Source: Chamaecrista fasciculata
Lineage: Eukaryota > Streptophyta > Magnoliopsida > Fabales > Fabaceae
Direction of reading: 5' to 3'
Length of the DNA stretch: 64,000 nt
NCBI GenBank assembly: GCA_003254925.1
Contig: QANZ01050898.1
Span: forward strand, 47,355 to 111,354
Shown: positions 24,304 through 37,518 of the stretch, piece after piece
Layout of the letters: each line of letters begins with the position of its first letter
Numbering within the stretch: position 1 is the stretch's first letter
Notes under the pieces: generated by a model
The model's database searches: none
What the model saw: only the letters and a program-made list of their open reading frames with translations
Told to the model about the DNA's origin: nothing
Translations under genes and position numbers: made by a program

Positions 24304-27300
24304 TCATGATATGTTCCGGCCTGAATTTAGGTTCTGTGAAAGCATCCTCAACTCACTGTACATTCTGAAACATTCAAGAGAAAAGTCTGACATTGCCCGA
24401 AAGAGGTCTGGCAAGCGATTTTTGAGACTTCCCAAAGATTTCTGTCTCACCTGAATGCAATGCTTAGCATAGGCTTCTTCCTCCTCTTCCAACCTCTTCT
24501 TCACTTGTTCGATCGCGAACTGCTTCTCTACGACAACCTCATCGGGAGCATTATTAGTTTCCAGTCTGTCTGGATCAAGCTCATCAGGTATTTTATTCTG
24601 CTTGTACTTGTTATACCAGTCTTCGAATTGCCTGGTTTTGCGGGCAAGCTCCTTTCGCGATTCCTCACACTTTCGCTTCAAAACCATTTCCTCTTCTTGT
24701 AGGTGTAAAATAGTTTCTACCATAGCAGCAAAGTTAGATATAGCTGTTCTCGCAAGCTCATCAGGAAGTTTCTCCATATGGTCTTGCCAGGCATGAAGCA
24801 ACCCTTGTATGGGGGGATTTCCAATTCTTGGAGGCGAAGAAACTTTCTCCTTCAGGCTGCTTTCAATAGGGATAAGATTAAGTCTTAGCCAGTTGTTTAG
24901 GGCCTTTATGTATCCCTTCTGATTGGTTACTAACTTCTCAAACTGCGAATGCCACCCTTGTACAACAACCAATAACTGGCATGTTCGGTCATGATGGTGC
25001 TCGCTTGTTTCCATAGGTGACTGGGAATTGTCCACAGATCTCAAAAACATCATGATTTCCGACTGCTTCTCATGGTGGGCATTCATGCTTTCCCACATAG
25101 TCGCCATTCTGTAGTCCACAAATAACCATCAACATTGGCAGAGTGGTTTTCAGCGTGTAAATGTTGTTTTACAGTTATACAAATCTGGCAGAAGTTATCG
25201 TGGAATTAATGAACAAACAGCTTTTCAGCAAGAAAAAATGCATGTGTTTTCATAGTTATACAAATCTGTGTCCATGGGATCATTAGATAACATGCATGGC
25301 CGATTTAGAAGACTCTACAATTTGTCAATCAGGATCAAAATATGTGAAAAATTAGAAGAAATGAAATTTGAATCTTTCCACCAGTGTTCCAAATTAAATG
25401 TGAAAATTCAGGGTCAGGTAGATATGCATACATCATAACTTTATTGTGAAAAGGAAACTAGAGGACATCATATAGGTAGAACTCTCCTGTTAATATGATG
25501 ATTAAATAGAAATGAGGAAGGTATTAAATGGACAGACACAGATATGTCTAACGCCTATAGGAAAATATCTTATATTAAGGTGATAATAGCAGCACTCAAT
25601 ATAAATTGCACATCACTTCAGAAAAATACAGTTCAGCACTCAAGGTAGAACAATATGATATAACAGGAAAGTGGTAGAAACTCCACAACCGGAGGAAGAA
25701 CAAGGAAGGGCATCAGATTTTCATTAGACTAAATATAAGGTTGCAAATAGCAGGATTATGCATATAGGTAAGACACTCAGTTATTGCAAAATCATCTGAT
25801 CAAGTAAGTGAATTGCAAGACACAGCAATTAATAGATAAAAATGTCTGAATAGGCAGCGTGCATGAAATAGCATATCAGTAAATTGAATTGCAGAACACT
25901 TTTATAAGCTTAAAATACCAGCCATAAATAATTATTCATTCTAATTTCTTCACTATATCTCACCCATCAACAAGATGAACAAGTGTAGGGTACAAGTGCT
26001 CATCACGTAATCGGTTAATCTCAGAGACTGTCGAATCCATGGACTGCATGTCTACAATATATCTTGTATGCAAAAGACTGACAGCTGCTTTGGCTTTTTC
26101 CAATGCTTCAGAGTTGGTGCCTCTTTTCTTTAGCTTGTTAAGTGAGGTAACCTTTCGTTGGTACTCAAATTTCATAAGTTCCCCTGCCTATCAAACAATA
26201 TTCAGCTGTAAGATTCTGAATAGAACAAGAAATATGTATGGTTGCTTTATAAAGCCAGAACTAAGCAGAAATTCGGACTGGTAGAAAAGGGAAAGCAAAA
26301 AAAAGGTAAAAGAAACATGGTATTAGCATACAATGATATGGATTTATGGGTTTATGATTGAATAGTTAGAAGTTAGAACATCTTGTCACTATATAAAGTA
26401 TTGTGAATCAACCAGATGCAGAACGAGAACTCAAACCTGATGATGCTATGCCAATTTCTGAAACACGGGTCTACTTGGGTTTACATGACTCAGTATGTAA
26501 GAAAATGATTTAAATTCACATAAGAAATATGGCAAGTAAGACTCCTTTCCATTTATCAAATAGCATTTTACTATCAGACTCATTCAGACAAGAGTAACTT
26601 ACCTTAACTTCATCATATAGTTTCTTTTCCCATGCTAGCAATTTGTCCAACACAGTGGCGTGAGTTTCATGCTCGTCTGAGTCATAATCATCATTCCCGT
26701 CATCCATATTGGGCATTCCTTTAAAAGAACGATTCCATGTAATGACCCTCATCACCCTTGCAGAGTGATCAATGTGTCCTGCACATTTGTTTAAAGTTAA
26801 CAACAACATAATTACAATTCATATGCACAGATGAAAATAAAAAAGTTTCAGACATAAACCGGATAAAATCAACAAGCTACACATGCGCATTATCTCATTA
26901 GTCGACAAAACCAGCACCAGCTTAACCAAAACTTTGTTCTCCACATATAATATTCTTTATTGAATAGCTTGACATGAAGCACAAAGATAGCATCATAGCA
27001 AGAACTAAGCATCTAGCTCATTTGAAGCTGATAAACACTGAACAAGATTTCTTTTTTTTATAGAAAAAGAACCAAGGCTACCAATAGATTTACCTCTATT
27101 ATCAGCAAAATTGGAGTGATAATGCAGCCGCGTTGCCTCAAGCATCTTTGAAACCTCATGAGCACTTTCAGAAGCCTTTAGAAAATGGTCATCAAGTTCA
27201 GTAAATATCTGCACCAGATTGAAATTCACCATCCTTTTCCCCTCCATTGCCACCTGCCCCTGCTTCATCTTCTTCGAGCCTTTCCCTACCGGCGCCGCCA

Positions 27301-28204
27301 AAGCTTCAGGCGGCGGCGGCACCACCGGTGGTGGCTCCACTTTCTCCTGCCTAGCTACGGGTACCGGTTCAGGTTCGGGTTCAGCCTCGGATAACTTACC
27401 CTTCTCATTTCTCATAATGTCTTCAACTTCATCATCAGCATCCTTTCTCTTAGGCTTATCATCAAACACCTTACTTACATTCTCCACCTTATTCAATCCT
27501 TCTTCTTCTTCTTCTTCACCTCTCAAGGTCGTTCCAGGCACGTTCTCCATGGAAGGGAAGAAGAAATACTCCCAAGTGGAATTCTGCTGAGGGTGATCAG
27601 GCATGGGATGATGATGATGAGTCTCCACTTGTGTCTCTGGTTTAGACGGAGGAGCAGGCATAGGAGGCCGATCTGCTTCTTCTTCCATCATCGTCTCTTT
27701 AGTCCCACTCCTACTATGTCCACCTCCACTTCTTCTTCTACTACTTCCTCTTCTTCTCAAACTAGCATTCAACGAACCCTCATTCTCCATTTCGTTCTCG
27801 TCTTCTTCCTCGATGATAGTTCCAACCGGTTTCGCCGCTTCGGCGGGTTTCGTCAGCTTAATCTCCGGCATACTGGCGGCGCGCTGGAGAGGAGAAGAGG
27901 GGAAATCAGGGAGAGGCGGAGGCGGCAGGGGAATCTCGAACGGCGGCTGCGCCGCCGTGATCGGAGAATTACTACTGGGGAGAGCGGCGGCGGCGGTGGC
28001 GGCGGAGGCCAATTGCGAGTTGTGAACCTCGCCGTGGGCGTAGTCGCTGAGGGCGGCGCCGGTGTTCTTGAGGTAGGTGGCGTAGGAAGTGTGTGCAGCG
28101 GCGAAGGCGTTACGAGCAGAAACGGCTTGTTTCATGAAGGCTTTTCGCTCTTTGCATCGTGCCACTGCTTCTTCATTCTCGATCTTCGATTGAGAACAAC
28201 CCAT
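24304..28204 (-). CDS. DUF630/DUF632 protein (REL2/NRG2-like), four exons
   Basis: Exons are 28204-27094, 26778-26603, 26187-25964 and 25108-24304, joined in phase to 771 residues. The start is the ATG at 28204, giving MGCSQSKIENEEAV; an in-frame ATG further upstream is ignored because the family begins with MGC, a myristoylation/palmitoylation-type N-terminus. The DUF630 domain covers about residues 1-60, followed by a low-complexity region with proline runs (PLPPPPLPDFP, PPPVVPPPP) and acidic runs. DUF632 follows from about residue 385, with conserved blocks EVKAGELMKFEYQRKV, HTRYIVDMQSMDSTVSE and LNNWLRLNLIPIE, plus a late coiled-coil stretch. For exon 3 I chose the acceptor giving AGELM because it matches the family. 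Known members include rice REL2 (leaf shape) and Arabidopsis NRG2 (nitrate response); which role applies is not decidable here. Confidence 0.92.
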
Positions 28205-28564
28205 AATTCTGAATTTCACGAGCTGATCATGAAGCTTCTCCGATAGAAAGAGAGAGAAAGAGAAAGGGTTAAAGTTGTTGAACACAGAGAAGCAGGTAGA
28301 TAGAGAGTAGAGACTAGAGAGAGAGACAGTGTGGTGGTGACTGGTGCGAGAGGTTTAACGTAACGAAGGAGACGGCGCCGTTTTGGGTTGGGGAAGAAGA
28401 AGAAGACAAAAGACAGAGGGACAAGAAAGTCTTTGACAGGATTAGAGGTTGGCGAAGGAGCAGAGGCAATTTGGGGATTAGGGTTTAGGGATTTGTGATG
28501 CAATATTTAATTAATGAGAGTACTACATGATAATGATTTTATTAGTTTATTGATGTACTCCAGT
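28205..28564. promoter_or_regulatory. 5' UTR and promoter flank of the DUF632 gene
   Basis: On the gene's strand this is rich in CT runs (28225-28330), typical of plant leaders. A second frame over part of this region has no recognisable product. Confidence 0.4.
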
Positions 28565-28912
28565 TGATTAGATTAAGGTCAAAGTGCACTTTTGATCTTA
28601 TAACTTTTTCTCAGATCTCAATTTGGTCCCATAATTTTTTTATTACACTTTTGGTCTCATATCTTCTAGTCGAATTGCATAATTGATCGCATATCTTTGC
28701 AACAAGTTTTATTGTCAGTCCCACAGATTTAAATATATGAGACTAATTCTGTAACTTTATCTAAAGATATAGGACCAAAAGAACACCATCAGACAAAATT
28801 TGTAACATGAAAAAAAAAAGATATGACACTAAAAGTGCAACAAAAAATGTTATGGGACTAAATTGAGACCTGGATAAAATTTATGGGACCAAAAGTACAG
28901 TTTTCCCTTAGA
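28565..28912. mobile_element. Small TIR element (family F), about 350 bp
   Basis: GGTCAAAGTGCACTTTTGAT at the left faces GACCAAAAGTACAGTTTTCC at the right, with GAGAC/TCTC-type blocks pairing inside. Relatives lie at 43072-43436 and 61364-61694, and a fragment at 8988. Confidence 0.55.
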
Positions 28913-29335
28913 TTAATAAATGAAATGATAATTGGATAAAGACGCAGGTGAAATGACACAAAATTCATTCATAGAGAATTAGAGATGTTTGGAGTAGGAT
29001 GCAGTTTGGCAGAGACCTCAGTGAAAGTGGCTTTTGAGACCGACCAATCCCAGTGAGGCCCATGATGGATGGCACCAATGAATGAATGTAGTAATGTAGT
29101 AGTATTGTACTGTATACAACTATACATGACTGCTCCTATTATTGCCGTCATGGGATTTTGAGAAGTCCCAGGCTCGTTGACTACTCATTTAATACAATGA
29201 ATTTATTTTGGAAAAAAAAAAGTAAACTAAAATAATAATAATAATAATCAGATTAACTTGAAAGATAGACAAAACTCTGTTAATTAGATTTCCGAACCAG
29301 TTTCATGCTGACTAATTAAAAAAAGATTTATCTAC
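28913..29335. other. Intergenic, no gene seen
   Basis: The small frame at 28969-29151 has no recognisable content. An (AAT)n run lies near 29232-29248. Confidence 0.5.
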
Positions 29336-29508
29336 CTTTATGGCACATTTTAAGATTTTTTCTGATTGGTTAATAGAACATCTCATATCTTGAAATCTAT
29401 GAAAATTCATTTAAAAGATAATTTTTAATATTTGAAAACTCACTTGACCAATAAAAAAAAAACCTTAACAAGTACCCTAAAGACACATGTTAGAAGGACC
29501 CTTAAAAA
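29336..29508. mobile_element. MITE (family C), opposite orientation to the copy at 14688
   Basis: GGCACATTTTAAGATTTTTTC to GACACATGTTAGAAGGACCC (shortened here) mirrors the 14688-14868 element block for block, including TCTGATTGGTTAATAGA and CTTGACCAATAA. Confidence 0.6.
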
Positions 29509-29595
29509 ATCATTATCCTCTGAGCACGTTTAATTAATTCCTCCCAAAAGTTAAATCCTTCAAACAAAAAAAAAATTATTTTTATATAATTATTT

Positions 29596-30126
29596 TAGGT
29601 CAAAGTTCTATATTGGTCCTTCATGTTTGTTCAAAGTTCTATTTTGGTCCCTCAAATTTTTTTCTTTCTGTTTTAGTTCCTCATGTTTGCTCAAGGTTCC
29701 GTTTTGGTCCCTCATGTTCGCTCAAAGCCGTTTTGGTCCTAAAGTTTCTAAAATGTTCTACCCTTAGTCCTTGACTCTTTTCCATCCACTCTTTTTGTTG
29801 AAAAAAGAGAAAAAACTAACTTTCATCTCTAGACAATTTTACTCTTTTGTATTAAGGTCTTTCCTTTTTGTAAAACAGCAAAATTGTTGAGAGATGAAAG
29901 TTAATTTTTTTTTCTTTTTTTAACAGAAAAATTGAATGGAAAAGAGTTAGGGACTAATGGTGAATTTTTAAAAAAACTTGAGGGACCAAAATAGAATGGA
30001 AAAAAATTGAGGGACCAAAACGAAACTTTGAACAAACATGAGAGACCAAAATAGAATGAAAAAAGCTTGAGGGACCAAAACGAAACTTTGAACAAATATG
30101 AAGGATCAATATAAAACTTTGACCAT
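29596..30126. mobile_element. TIR element (family G), about 530 bp
   Basis: Arms made of TTCTATTTTGGTCCCTC-like blocks surround a core with AACTTTCATCTC and its complement GAGATGAAAGTT. A near-identical element lies at 60272-60782 in the HIPP intron, and a partial one at about 63270-63420. Confidence 0.65.
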
Positions 30127-30286
30127 TATTTTATGGAACTAATTTTTTTTTTTTTTACCTTTTAACTCTACCTATGTATTTTTTGTAGAGTTAAAAGGAG
30201 AAAGAAAGAAAAAATATGAGTTTTATGAAATAATAAATGTATAAGGTTTACATTTTTTTTCTCTCTAGTTGTAAAAGATTTAAGGC

Positions 30287-30643
30287 TTAAGTGCACTTTT
30301 GGTCTTCTAACTTTCGTAAAGGTTTCAATTTGGTCCTTTAACTTTTTTTGTTGCAATTTTGGTCCCCTAACTTTTTAAAATGTCTCACCATGGTCCCCTA
30401 ACTTTTTTGTTGCAATTTTGGTCCCTTAACTTTTGAAAACGTCTCACCATTGGTCCCAAGTTAGGGGACCAAAATTGAGACTTTTGCGAAAATTAGGGAA
30501 CCAACGGTGAGACATTTTCAAAAGTTAGGGGACCAAATTGAGACTTTTGCGAAAGTTAGGAGACCAAAATTGCAACAAAAAAAGTTAGGGGACCAAATTG
30601 AGACCTTTGCGAAAGTTAGGGGACCAAAAGTACTTAAGCCAAG
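30287..30643. mobile_element. Complete foldback element with GGCTTAAGTGCACTTTTGG termini
   Basis: The left half consists of TTTTGGTCCCCTAACTTTT blocks and the right half of their complements. The two halves meet at about 30460 with almost no loop. The right end ACTTAAGCC mirrors the left. The element at 224-462 has the same terminus. Confidence 0.7.
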
Positions 30644-30929
30644 ATTTAATGTAGAGGATGGAATCCCTTGTTTCATGCGCACCTGTCCCACTATTTTTTC
30701 GATTAAATATAAATATAATGGTAATAATAAACAATGTACATCAAGATTTAACCACATCTCTCTTTATCTACGAAGCCTGAATATATGGCTGCCTGGCCTT
30801 CACCAAAAAACTGTATGTTTATATTTCGTCCATTAGGAAGATGGCATGTGTAAAATTAAGAAATTAAACCAAAGCCCCAAAAAACAAAAAAGAATAAAAG
30901 AATACAACATTTTAGATGTGTCATTTAAT

Positions 30930-33900
30930 TTATCTCCCTTTGATAGCTGCAATACGAGCAGTTAAGTCATCATAATCTGGAAGCTTGGGATGCACATGCC
31001 TTGCTGCTTCACCTGCAGGCACTTCTGGTCCTACAGAAGAAGTTGAGATTTGAGCAGGAAGTGATGTTCCTCTGTGAAACTGTCCACCTTCCTCTGGTAA
31101 TTTTCTGTGATTATTAATAGTAGCGTTTTGCACTTTTGATGAATCATAAGGAGATACTTTCTTACACTCTTGCATCAAAAGCTCATCGAGTATCCTTTCT
31201 TCTTCAATATCCCTTGGACTTGAAACATTATCAGAAGCTGTTTCATTGCGTACAGATTGTACTTTGCGACCTCTGCTTCTGACTGATCTTGGTTTAGGCT
31301 TTTCTTTATTTGGTTCTTCCTTGTCTAGCTTGGGCTGCTCTTCTTGATTTGTCTCATGGCTTGGTTTGGATCTTTCCTGATTTGAGTACTCCATGGTTTC
31401 CTCTTTATCTGGTTTTGGTTTGAAGTATGGATCAGGAGCAACTTGGTTCAGAGATGGCCTCTTATCTGATTCTACTTCATCCCCAGAAACGCTTCCCAAA
31501 GAGTAAATCTTTGCACCATCTTGGGATATGTCTGTGTTGGTTTCGTCATCCGTAGTGCTTTGGAGCATCCATGAGTTTTCACTATTTCTTATATGCTTCT
31601 CATTTAGTGACTGATGCTTAGGCTTCTCCTATATAGAAGGAATCATTCCCTTGTATTAAGTTGCTATTTAACAAGATTAAGATGTTAAACAAAGGCGATT
31701 AATATATTGGTTGGGGCTTGATTCAGCTTAATGATGGATCTCGGGTTTGACTTAAATACTTGTAAGAGAGTTTTGCTACCTTTGTAGTTCCATCCAACTC
31801 GAATAGAATTAGTCTTCATTTATACAATTAAAATGGATAAGCAAGGACAACTATAGTATATATAATTAAAAAACAAGAAGCCAAAACACATTTTTCTTCG
31901 TCAAACTTTAGATCAATTTTTAATTTTGTTCTCAAACCTTGTTTAATGTAAATTTTGTCTCAAAGGTAATACTTATTAGAAGAGTTTAACTTGGATAGTG
32001 TTTTATAATTATTTGAGGGATCGATAAATGAAAATTTTTTTGGTGGAAGTCCTTAATTAAAAGCCATTTGTTATAAAGCATCTTACAATCTAATCAGATA
32101 AACTAGAAGTTAATGTAATAGTAAGGTAATTCTCGGATTCTATTTCATATTTCTGAGGTGTAGATATTAAAAGCAAAAAAGTTTAATGTAGACTTACTTG
32201 AAGTGATGGAAAAACACTAATGAGACTTTCCTCTAGAGCCTTGCTATTCCACTTTATGGAGAACTCTTGTGCTACGTCACGTAAAATCTGAATCTTCATT
32301 TCTTTTGTAGGTTCTAGCCTCAATTTCTCAACGAACTAAGAAAAAAACAATTATTCAATTGAGTGGTACAAACCAATATATCCCCCAAAAGAATAAGCCT
32401 TCTTCTTAAGAAGACTAGAAAAGTCAGTAAAAGTGGAATCATTGTTTCACACCTCTTTACTTATGTAAGGTTCTAGAGAATCCCCAAATTTCTCCGTAAA
32501 CAAAGTTCTGAGTTCACGCAATTCTGGAAGATCAGCAAATCGTGCTGCAGCATACATCAATGACTGCACAGCCTCCTTACATTCATCAGGGCAATTACTA
32601 TCACAGAAAATTAAAAATTTTGTCATGAATGAATTGCTTAAACGCCTTGTAGTTTTGGAAATTAAAGTAAAAGAGTCCATACAAATATAATCCAGAAGGC
32701 CGAAGCCCTCAAAAATTCATTTAGTTTGACTGTCATTCTTTTTATGTCTAGGGGTATATTTTCACTTGTAAGAAGAGCCATGCATAATAACTGGGTCAAT
32801 CCATAATGGTAGTGAAGTAGTTCAGACCCCATCTAACCCAACTAAAGAAGACGCTATTTCGTACATATAACAGCATACCTTTCCTTACAAAGGACTTGAA
32901 GATGTTCTGATATGCTTTTGACGAAGTTTAAAACGAGTTCATAACAGGATGACATGTTTTGTTCGACCAGGTACCCTTCAGCCTGCATTATGTACAAAAG
33001 ATTATTGTCTTGAGTTGGCTAATATACAATTCCGATATCCATTCTCAGCACACATATTGTTGCTTACTTTCATATGCCCCGAAAAAAAATGAATAAAATG
33101 CAAGAATGAACTATAAGAGTAGCAATATTTTGGGGCCAAATTTTCACTCAAAGGATTGATCTCCAACTGCATCTTCCTATAAAACCACGACTTATGGCCC
33201 ATCTTAGTTATTCATTTCCCTCTAACCATTGTTCGACATATAGTTACTTTAGGCTACTGATTAAAGATAAAAGGCCAATAACTCAAACAGTCCCAACTTC
33301 CAAAAGGAAAAAAGGAAGGTACAGCAACATTTATCTTCTTTGACCTCTGTTCTTCGGAAAAGGGAAAATAATTAGCAATGAAAATTACGAATCAGACCAC
33401 AATTGTGTTTGGAAAATGAAAAATACATAATGATTATGCAGAAGGCAAAAGAGAGCGTGATCAGCGGAATTACATATCACCTAACTAGTAATCATAGATA
33501 AAATTATCTTTGCCTATGGTCTAAAGTTCCCATGTGGTCCCAAAGGTAACTAATTAGATTAGAAATTAAAGAGAAGGATGATATTATGGTAACAAAGTTG
33601 AAGCTGAGATTTACAAGGCGTCTAATTTGTAATTTCCATATAGATTGTAGAAATATCAATGAATCCAGAAATTACAGAACGGGAAAATATAATAAAATTA
33701 AATATTATGTAGCATTGCGAGTAATAACAATTTCTTTTTATATGAAGTGATAACTAACAAGCTTCAGAAACAGATCCGTATTGTGTTCTACAATTCAAAT
33801 TGCACATCAACGAAGAGATAGGGAAATTGTTACGGAAATTAAAATTACCCTTCCATAAGCATTGTAATCAAGGCCACTTCTAAGAAGCTCGGCGATATCA

Positions 33901-34111
33901 TTCTTCAGAAACTTCTCCACTGCTTTCCTCTTCTTCCGTATCGTCTCTATCCTCGACTTCGTATAATCCAGACTCGATTTGCTGTTTCCAAAGTGAAATC
34001 GAAAATTAGAAACAGAAAATCCTCAGAATCATTATTAGCAGAAGAGAAGAAGAAGCATATATATATATACCATTTTCTATGGAATTTAGGCTTCAATAAT
34101 CGTTCAAACAT
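30930..34111 (-). CDS. IST1-like ESCRT-III-associated protein, six exons
   Basis: Exons are 34111-34071, 33981-33849, 32982-32879, 32597-32453, 32335-32198 and 31628-30930. They join in phase to 419 residues. The start MFERLLKPKFHRKCKS was chosen because IST1-like plant proteins begin MF and run into KCK at this exon junction. The IST1 domain spans about residues 10-185, with ETIRKKRKAVEKFLKNDIA, LDYNAYGRAEGYLVEQN, CPDECKEAVQSLMYAAARF and LRELRTLFTEKFG. The remaining 232 residues are charged, proline-containing and probably disordered, ending DLTARIAAIKGR. IST1 proteins regulate Vps4 and ESCRT-III at multivesicular endosomes. Several Arabidopsis ISTL paralogues exist and I cannot assign this one. 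A frame beginning MDSF at 32680 includes intron sequence and is not the protein start. Confidence 0.92.
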
Positions 34112-35266
34112 TTTCGTATATATCTCCGCGAGACTCAAAAAATTCACAAATATGGTAGTAATCGACGACGAAAGAAGAAGAAAAACGCCAAGAAATTCAG
34201 AAGAGTGGATTGTATTTAAAGAATGTGGTTTAAGGAAGAGACAAAGCTGTTAAGGGAAAACGAAAGAGCTTAAGAGAGAGAAAGAGGAATTGCAGAAATG
34301 GAGAAACAGAAATGGTTAATGGTTTAAAAATCTCGAGAGAAAATGGCGATAAAAGATCTCTGAAAATCTCATGAGAATCTCTCCATTGGCTTCAAGAAGA
34401 TCAAGAGAGAAGAATGCATATATATTTCTCTCTCTCTTTCTCTCTCTCGCGCCATGGACATCGGATTTGCGCGCGTATTTAACCTCTTAATTTAATAGGA
34501 TTTATAAAATTACAAAAACACCCTTGTGTTTTCCACAGGAAACGAATGGCGAGTTTTAGAAGACAGTGGCAAATCAGGCAACTAGAAAGCTTGACGGTTG
34601 AAAAGAGGCAGGCAGAAGAACAGAATGGAAATTAAATGAACAGTCAATAAGTGTATAATTGTTTTTTTGTTTAAAATTTTTTTTGCGTATTAATAGAAAT
34701 GTATAAAAAATAGTTTTTATACTAATTGAGAATCAGATTCAAAGTTATTGGATTATTTTTAGCAATAAAATTTGCTAAATTTAATACTTATTATTCTATT
34801 TACTGAAGCCCCAAACCTCATTATAGTCATTGCCATTTAATATATTTAAGATCTTTTATTATTAGTAATTATATACTATCTAACTGCTCTTTTGAACTAA
34901 TGATCATAGATATTGTACAAGTAAATTATTATATTTCTTTATTTTTTGACTCAAATGGGAGCGAAAAATTAACTACTATTCTGAAATTTACCAATAATCA
35001 ATTTTTATACTTGAATTTAGACTCAATAAAGTTTTAAAATATTTTTTTTGTTAATAATATATATATACATCAATTTTTTTCATCTATAACCACAAAAAAT
35101 AAATCTTAAATATATAATTAAATTAATTCTAATATGTATAAAATATTTAAAATTTTGCTCTAATAATTTAATATTTTTTTAACATTTAAAATTAAAAATA
35201 TATATTTTATATATAAAAATAATATTTTTCACTATAAGTAAGATACTTCTTTGCTCATTCTAAATT
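34112..35266. promoter_or_regulatory. IST1-like 5' UTR and promoter, then AT-rich intergenic DNA
   Basis: The leader (34112-34480) contains a CT/GA-rich run at about 34425-34448 on the plus strand. Beyond about 34500 the sequence is AT-rich with no gene seen. Confidence 0.4.
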
Positions 35267-35375
35267 AATTGACATTTTTTTTTAGTTAATGTGGTAGTAA
35301 GGGAAGGCACTCAAAGTACTACCGAGCAGGGCACCAGAGGCATGTCGGAGAGGCCGACAATTGACATTTTTTTTT
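35267..35375 (-). mobile_element. 75-bp retroposed sequence with 17-bp target-site duplication
   Basis: AATTGACATTTTTTTTT occurs at 35267-35283 and 35359-35375. Between them lie 75 bases of GC-richer sequence unlike the surroundings. Read on the minus strand it starts GTCGGCCTCTCCGAC (a 5-bp stem with a 5-base loop), ends CATTAACT, and runs into an A tract, as a retroposed RNA would. I do not recognise the source RNA. Confidence 0.6.
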
Positions 35376-35424
35376 TAATTTTGAACTTGAACCCAAAAGA
35401 TAATTTTTTTTAGAGCAAAAATAT

Positions 35425-35705
35425 TTTTGGTACTCTTAAAGTATGAAATTAGTTCCAGTTGTACTCCCAAAGTTTTTTTTTGTTCAATTGTATCCCCAAA
35501 GTATGATGTCAGTTTCAGTTGTATCCCTAAAATTTGTTAGGGCCAATTATACCTCAAATGTTTCACATTTGAGTCAATTATACCGTAAATTAGGAGTAAA
35601 ATTGACAAAAAAACTAAATATTAAAGTATAATTGATAAAAAAAAAGATTGAACGTATAATTAATTCATAAAAACTTTTAGAGTACAACTGAAAACTAACC
35701 ACCAA
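35425..35705. mobile_element. Foldback element (family H)
   Basis: The left half has GTACTCTTAAAGTATGAAAT and 'caattgtatccccaaagtatg'. The right half pairs as 'agtataattgataaa' and ends ACTTTTAGAGTACAACTG. The partial relative at about 54250-54400 shares 'gtataattgac' blocks. It is non-coding. Confidence 0.45.
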
Positions 35706-36724
35706 CTTGTATTTTTGCCCTTTTTTAGCATGCTTATTAAATAAAGTTATTTTATCATCGTCTTTATTCTTTTGTCACTTGAGTTGATATTGCCTACATA
35801 CATATAAAAACCACAAATATAATATTTTTATATGTTCTCTTTGAAGTGGACTAGAGGAAAAGGTCCAATAACAATTTTTTTTTTTCAGTATCGTAGAATT
35901 TTTGGGTAAGAGCACAAAATATATAGTATTTAGCTTGAAATTAAAGCTGGCCACTTCAAAGGCCTGCATGGAGCCATCAACTACATTGAAATAGAATATC
36001 CGTATAAGAAAGTAAAAAATAAAAATAATTAATTTGAAAATATTAAAATAAACTTAATTAATTACTTATTTGTGACCGTGGGTTAATGTGATAAATAAGG
36101 ATACATTACAATTTGTTAATTAATATATTGGCCAATACTTTGAATAATTTAGAAAAATAATGAAAAGTAATCATTTTTATTATTTTTTCCTAATCGAAAC
36201 ATTGTTTTTTTGGGCACTTCTCGAATATCTTTGTAAACCCATACTAACGTGACATTAAATTTCGCAGTTTTAACATTTAATTTCTTTGAAGGTCGGGATT
36301 TGAACAATGAATTTTTAGAAAATTACTGTCAATGCAAGTTAATTACTCTAAATACCTAGCTATATTTATATATAGTCAAAATTTCAAATGAATATTATAA
36401 GGCTAGATCTCGTCCCTATATATGTTAACATTAAATAAAGTTTTGACTATTCATTTATTGTTTTCATATTGCATATATACATAGAGTTAGCATTGTATAT
36501 ATATACACACAAATTACTTTTTATTGAGAGGATAAATTGGAAGTAATTATATGCATGGAATAGAGTGAGATGATTTAGAAGTCTAAACTATTTTTGTCAA
36601 AAAAAAAAAAAAAGAAGTTTAAACTATTTATTATGAATTTAAATGATGAGTAAGGTTTCAGGCTCAAGAAAAAAATGCTAAGTAGGGTCGGGCAGGAACA
36701 CGAGGAAGGCTTTAAACAAGATCA
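35706..36724. other. AT-rich intergenic, no gene seen
   Basis: Only short incidental frames and A/T tracts are present. Confidence 0.55.
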
Positions 36725-37258
36725 AAGGGTCATTTTGGTCCTAAATGTATGATCTGATGTTCATTTTGGTCCATTATGTTTTAAAATATTCAAATTAGTC
36801 CTAAATGTCAGCAAAATAATTCATTTTGATCTTAAATGTTAGTAAAATGTTTCATTTTGGTCACAAACTATTGAATTAGATCATATTTCTCTCGTTTCTC
36901 ATTTCAAGTTCAAAGGACTTGTTAAGAGGAACTCGTAGCTCTGAATTTGTCGCATTCAAATTTGAAACAAGAGAGATATGATCAACTTTACTTGTTTGAC
37001 CATGAAATGAGAAGTCTACTTTTAGGACCGATTTGACCTTGTTTGCTGACGGTTCCAACTGGATAGAGAAAGTACTCTTCAAGAACAATACGTAACTCTA
37101 AACTTATCACGTTTGAACTTAGAACAAGCCATATTCAATTGTTGGGACCAAAATGAAACATTTCGTAAATATTTAGGATCAATTTGAACATTTTGAAACA
37201 TAATGGACCAAAAAAACATCAAGGCATACATTTAGAAACAAAATGAACCTTTAACCCT
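36725..37258. mobile_element. Foldback element (family B), shorter copy
   Basis: GGGTCATTTTGGTCCTAAAT faces 'acatttagaaacaaaatgaacc'. The core contains TATTTCTCTCGTTTC and the family motif 'ctggatagagaaagt'. A 70-residue minus frame is repeat read-through. Confidence 0.55.
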
Positions 37259-37518
37259 TCAAACAATTTAAAACACTTATTTTTTTTTTTTGGAACTCCC
37301 CAAATTAGGGAGTTTAGAATAGTTGGAATTTTAATAATTTTAATTTTCTCTTTTAAACTTTTCATATTTTCAAATATTAATAAATGGTAAAATTTATAAG
37401 TCTCTATATATTATCTCTCTTTATTCAAAATTTATTATCTGAATATCACATGAATCGTTTCTCTTTGTCGTTCTATATATTTATAATATTTGATGATTAA
37501 ATAATAAACTATTTTTTT

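Noticed and set aside
27219-27590. 123-residue plus-strand frame with Ser and Gly runs
   Set aside because: Antisense shadow of the same exon; no independent start context, splice signals or family.
27593-28246. 217-residue plus-strand frame
   Set aside because: It is antisense to exon 1 of the DUF630/DUF632 gene; its Arg/Ser-rich composition is a shadow of Gly/Pro/Glu codons on the other strand.
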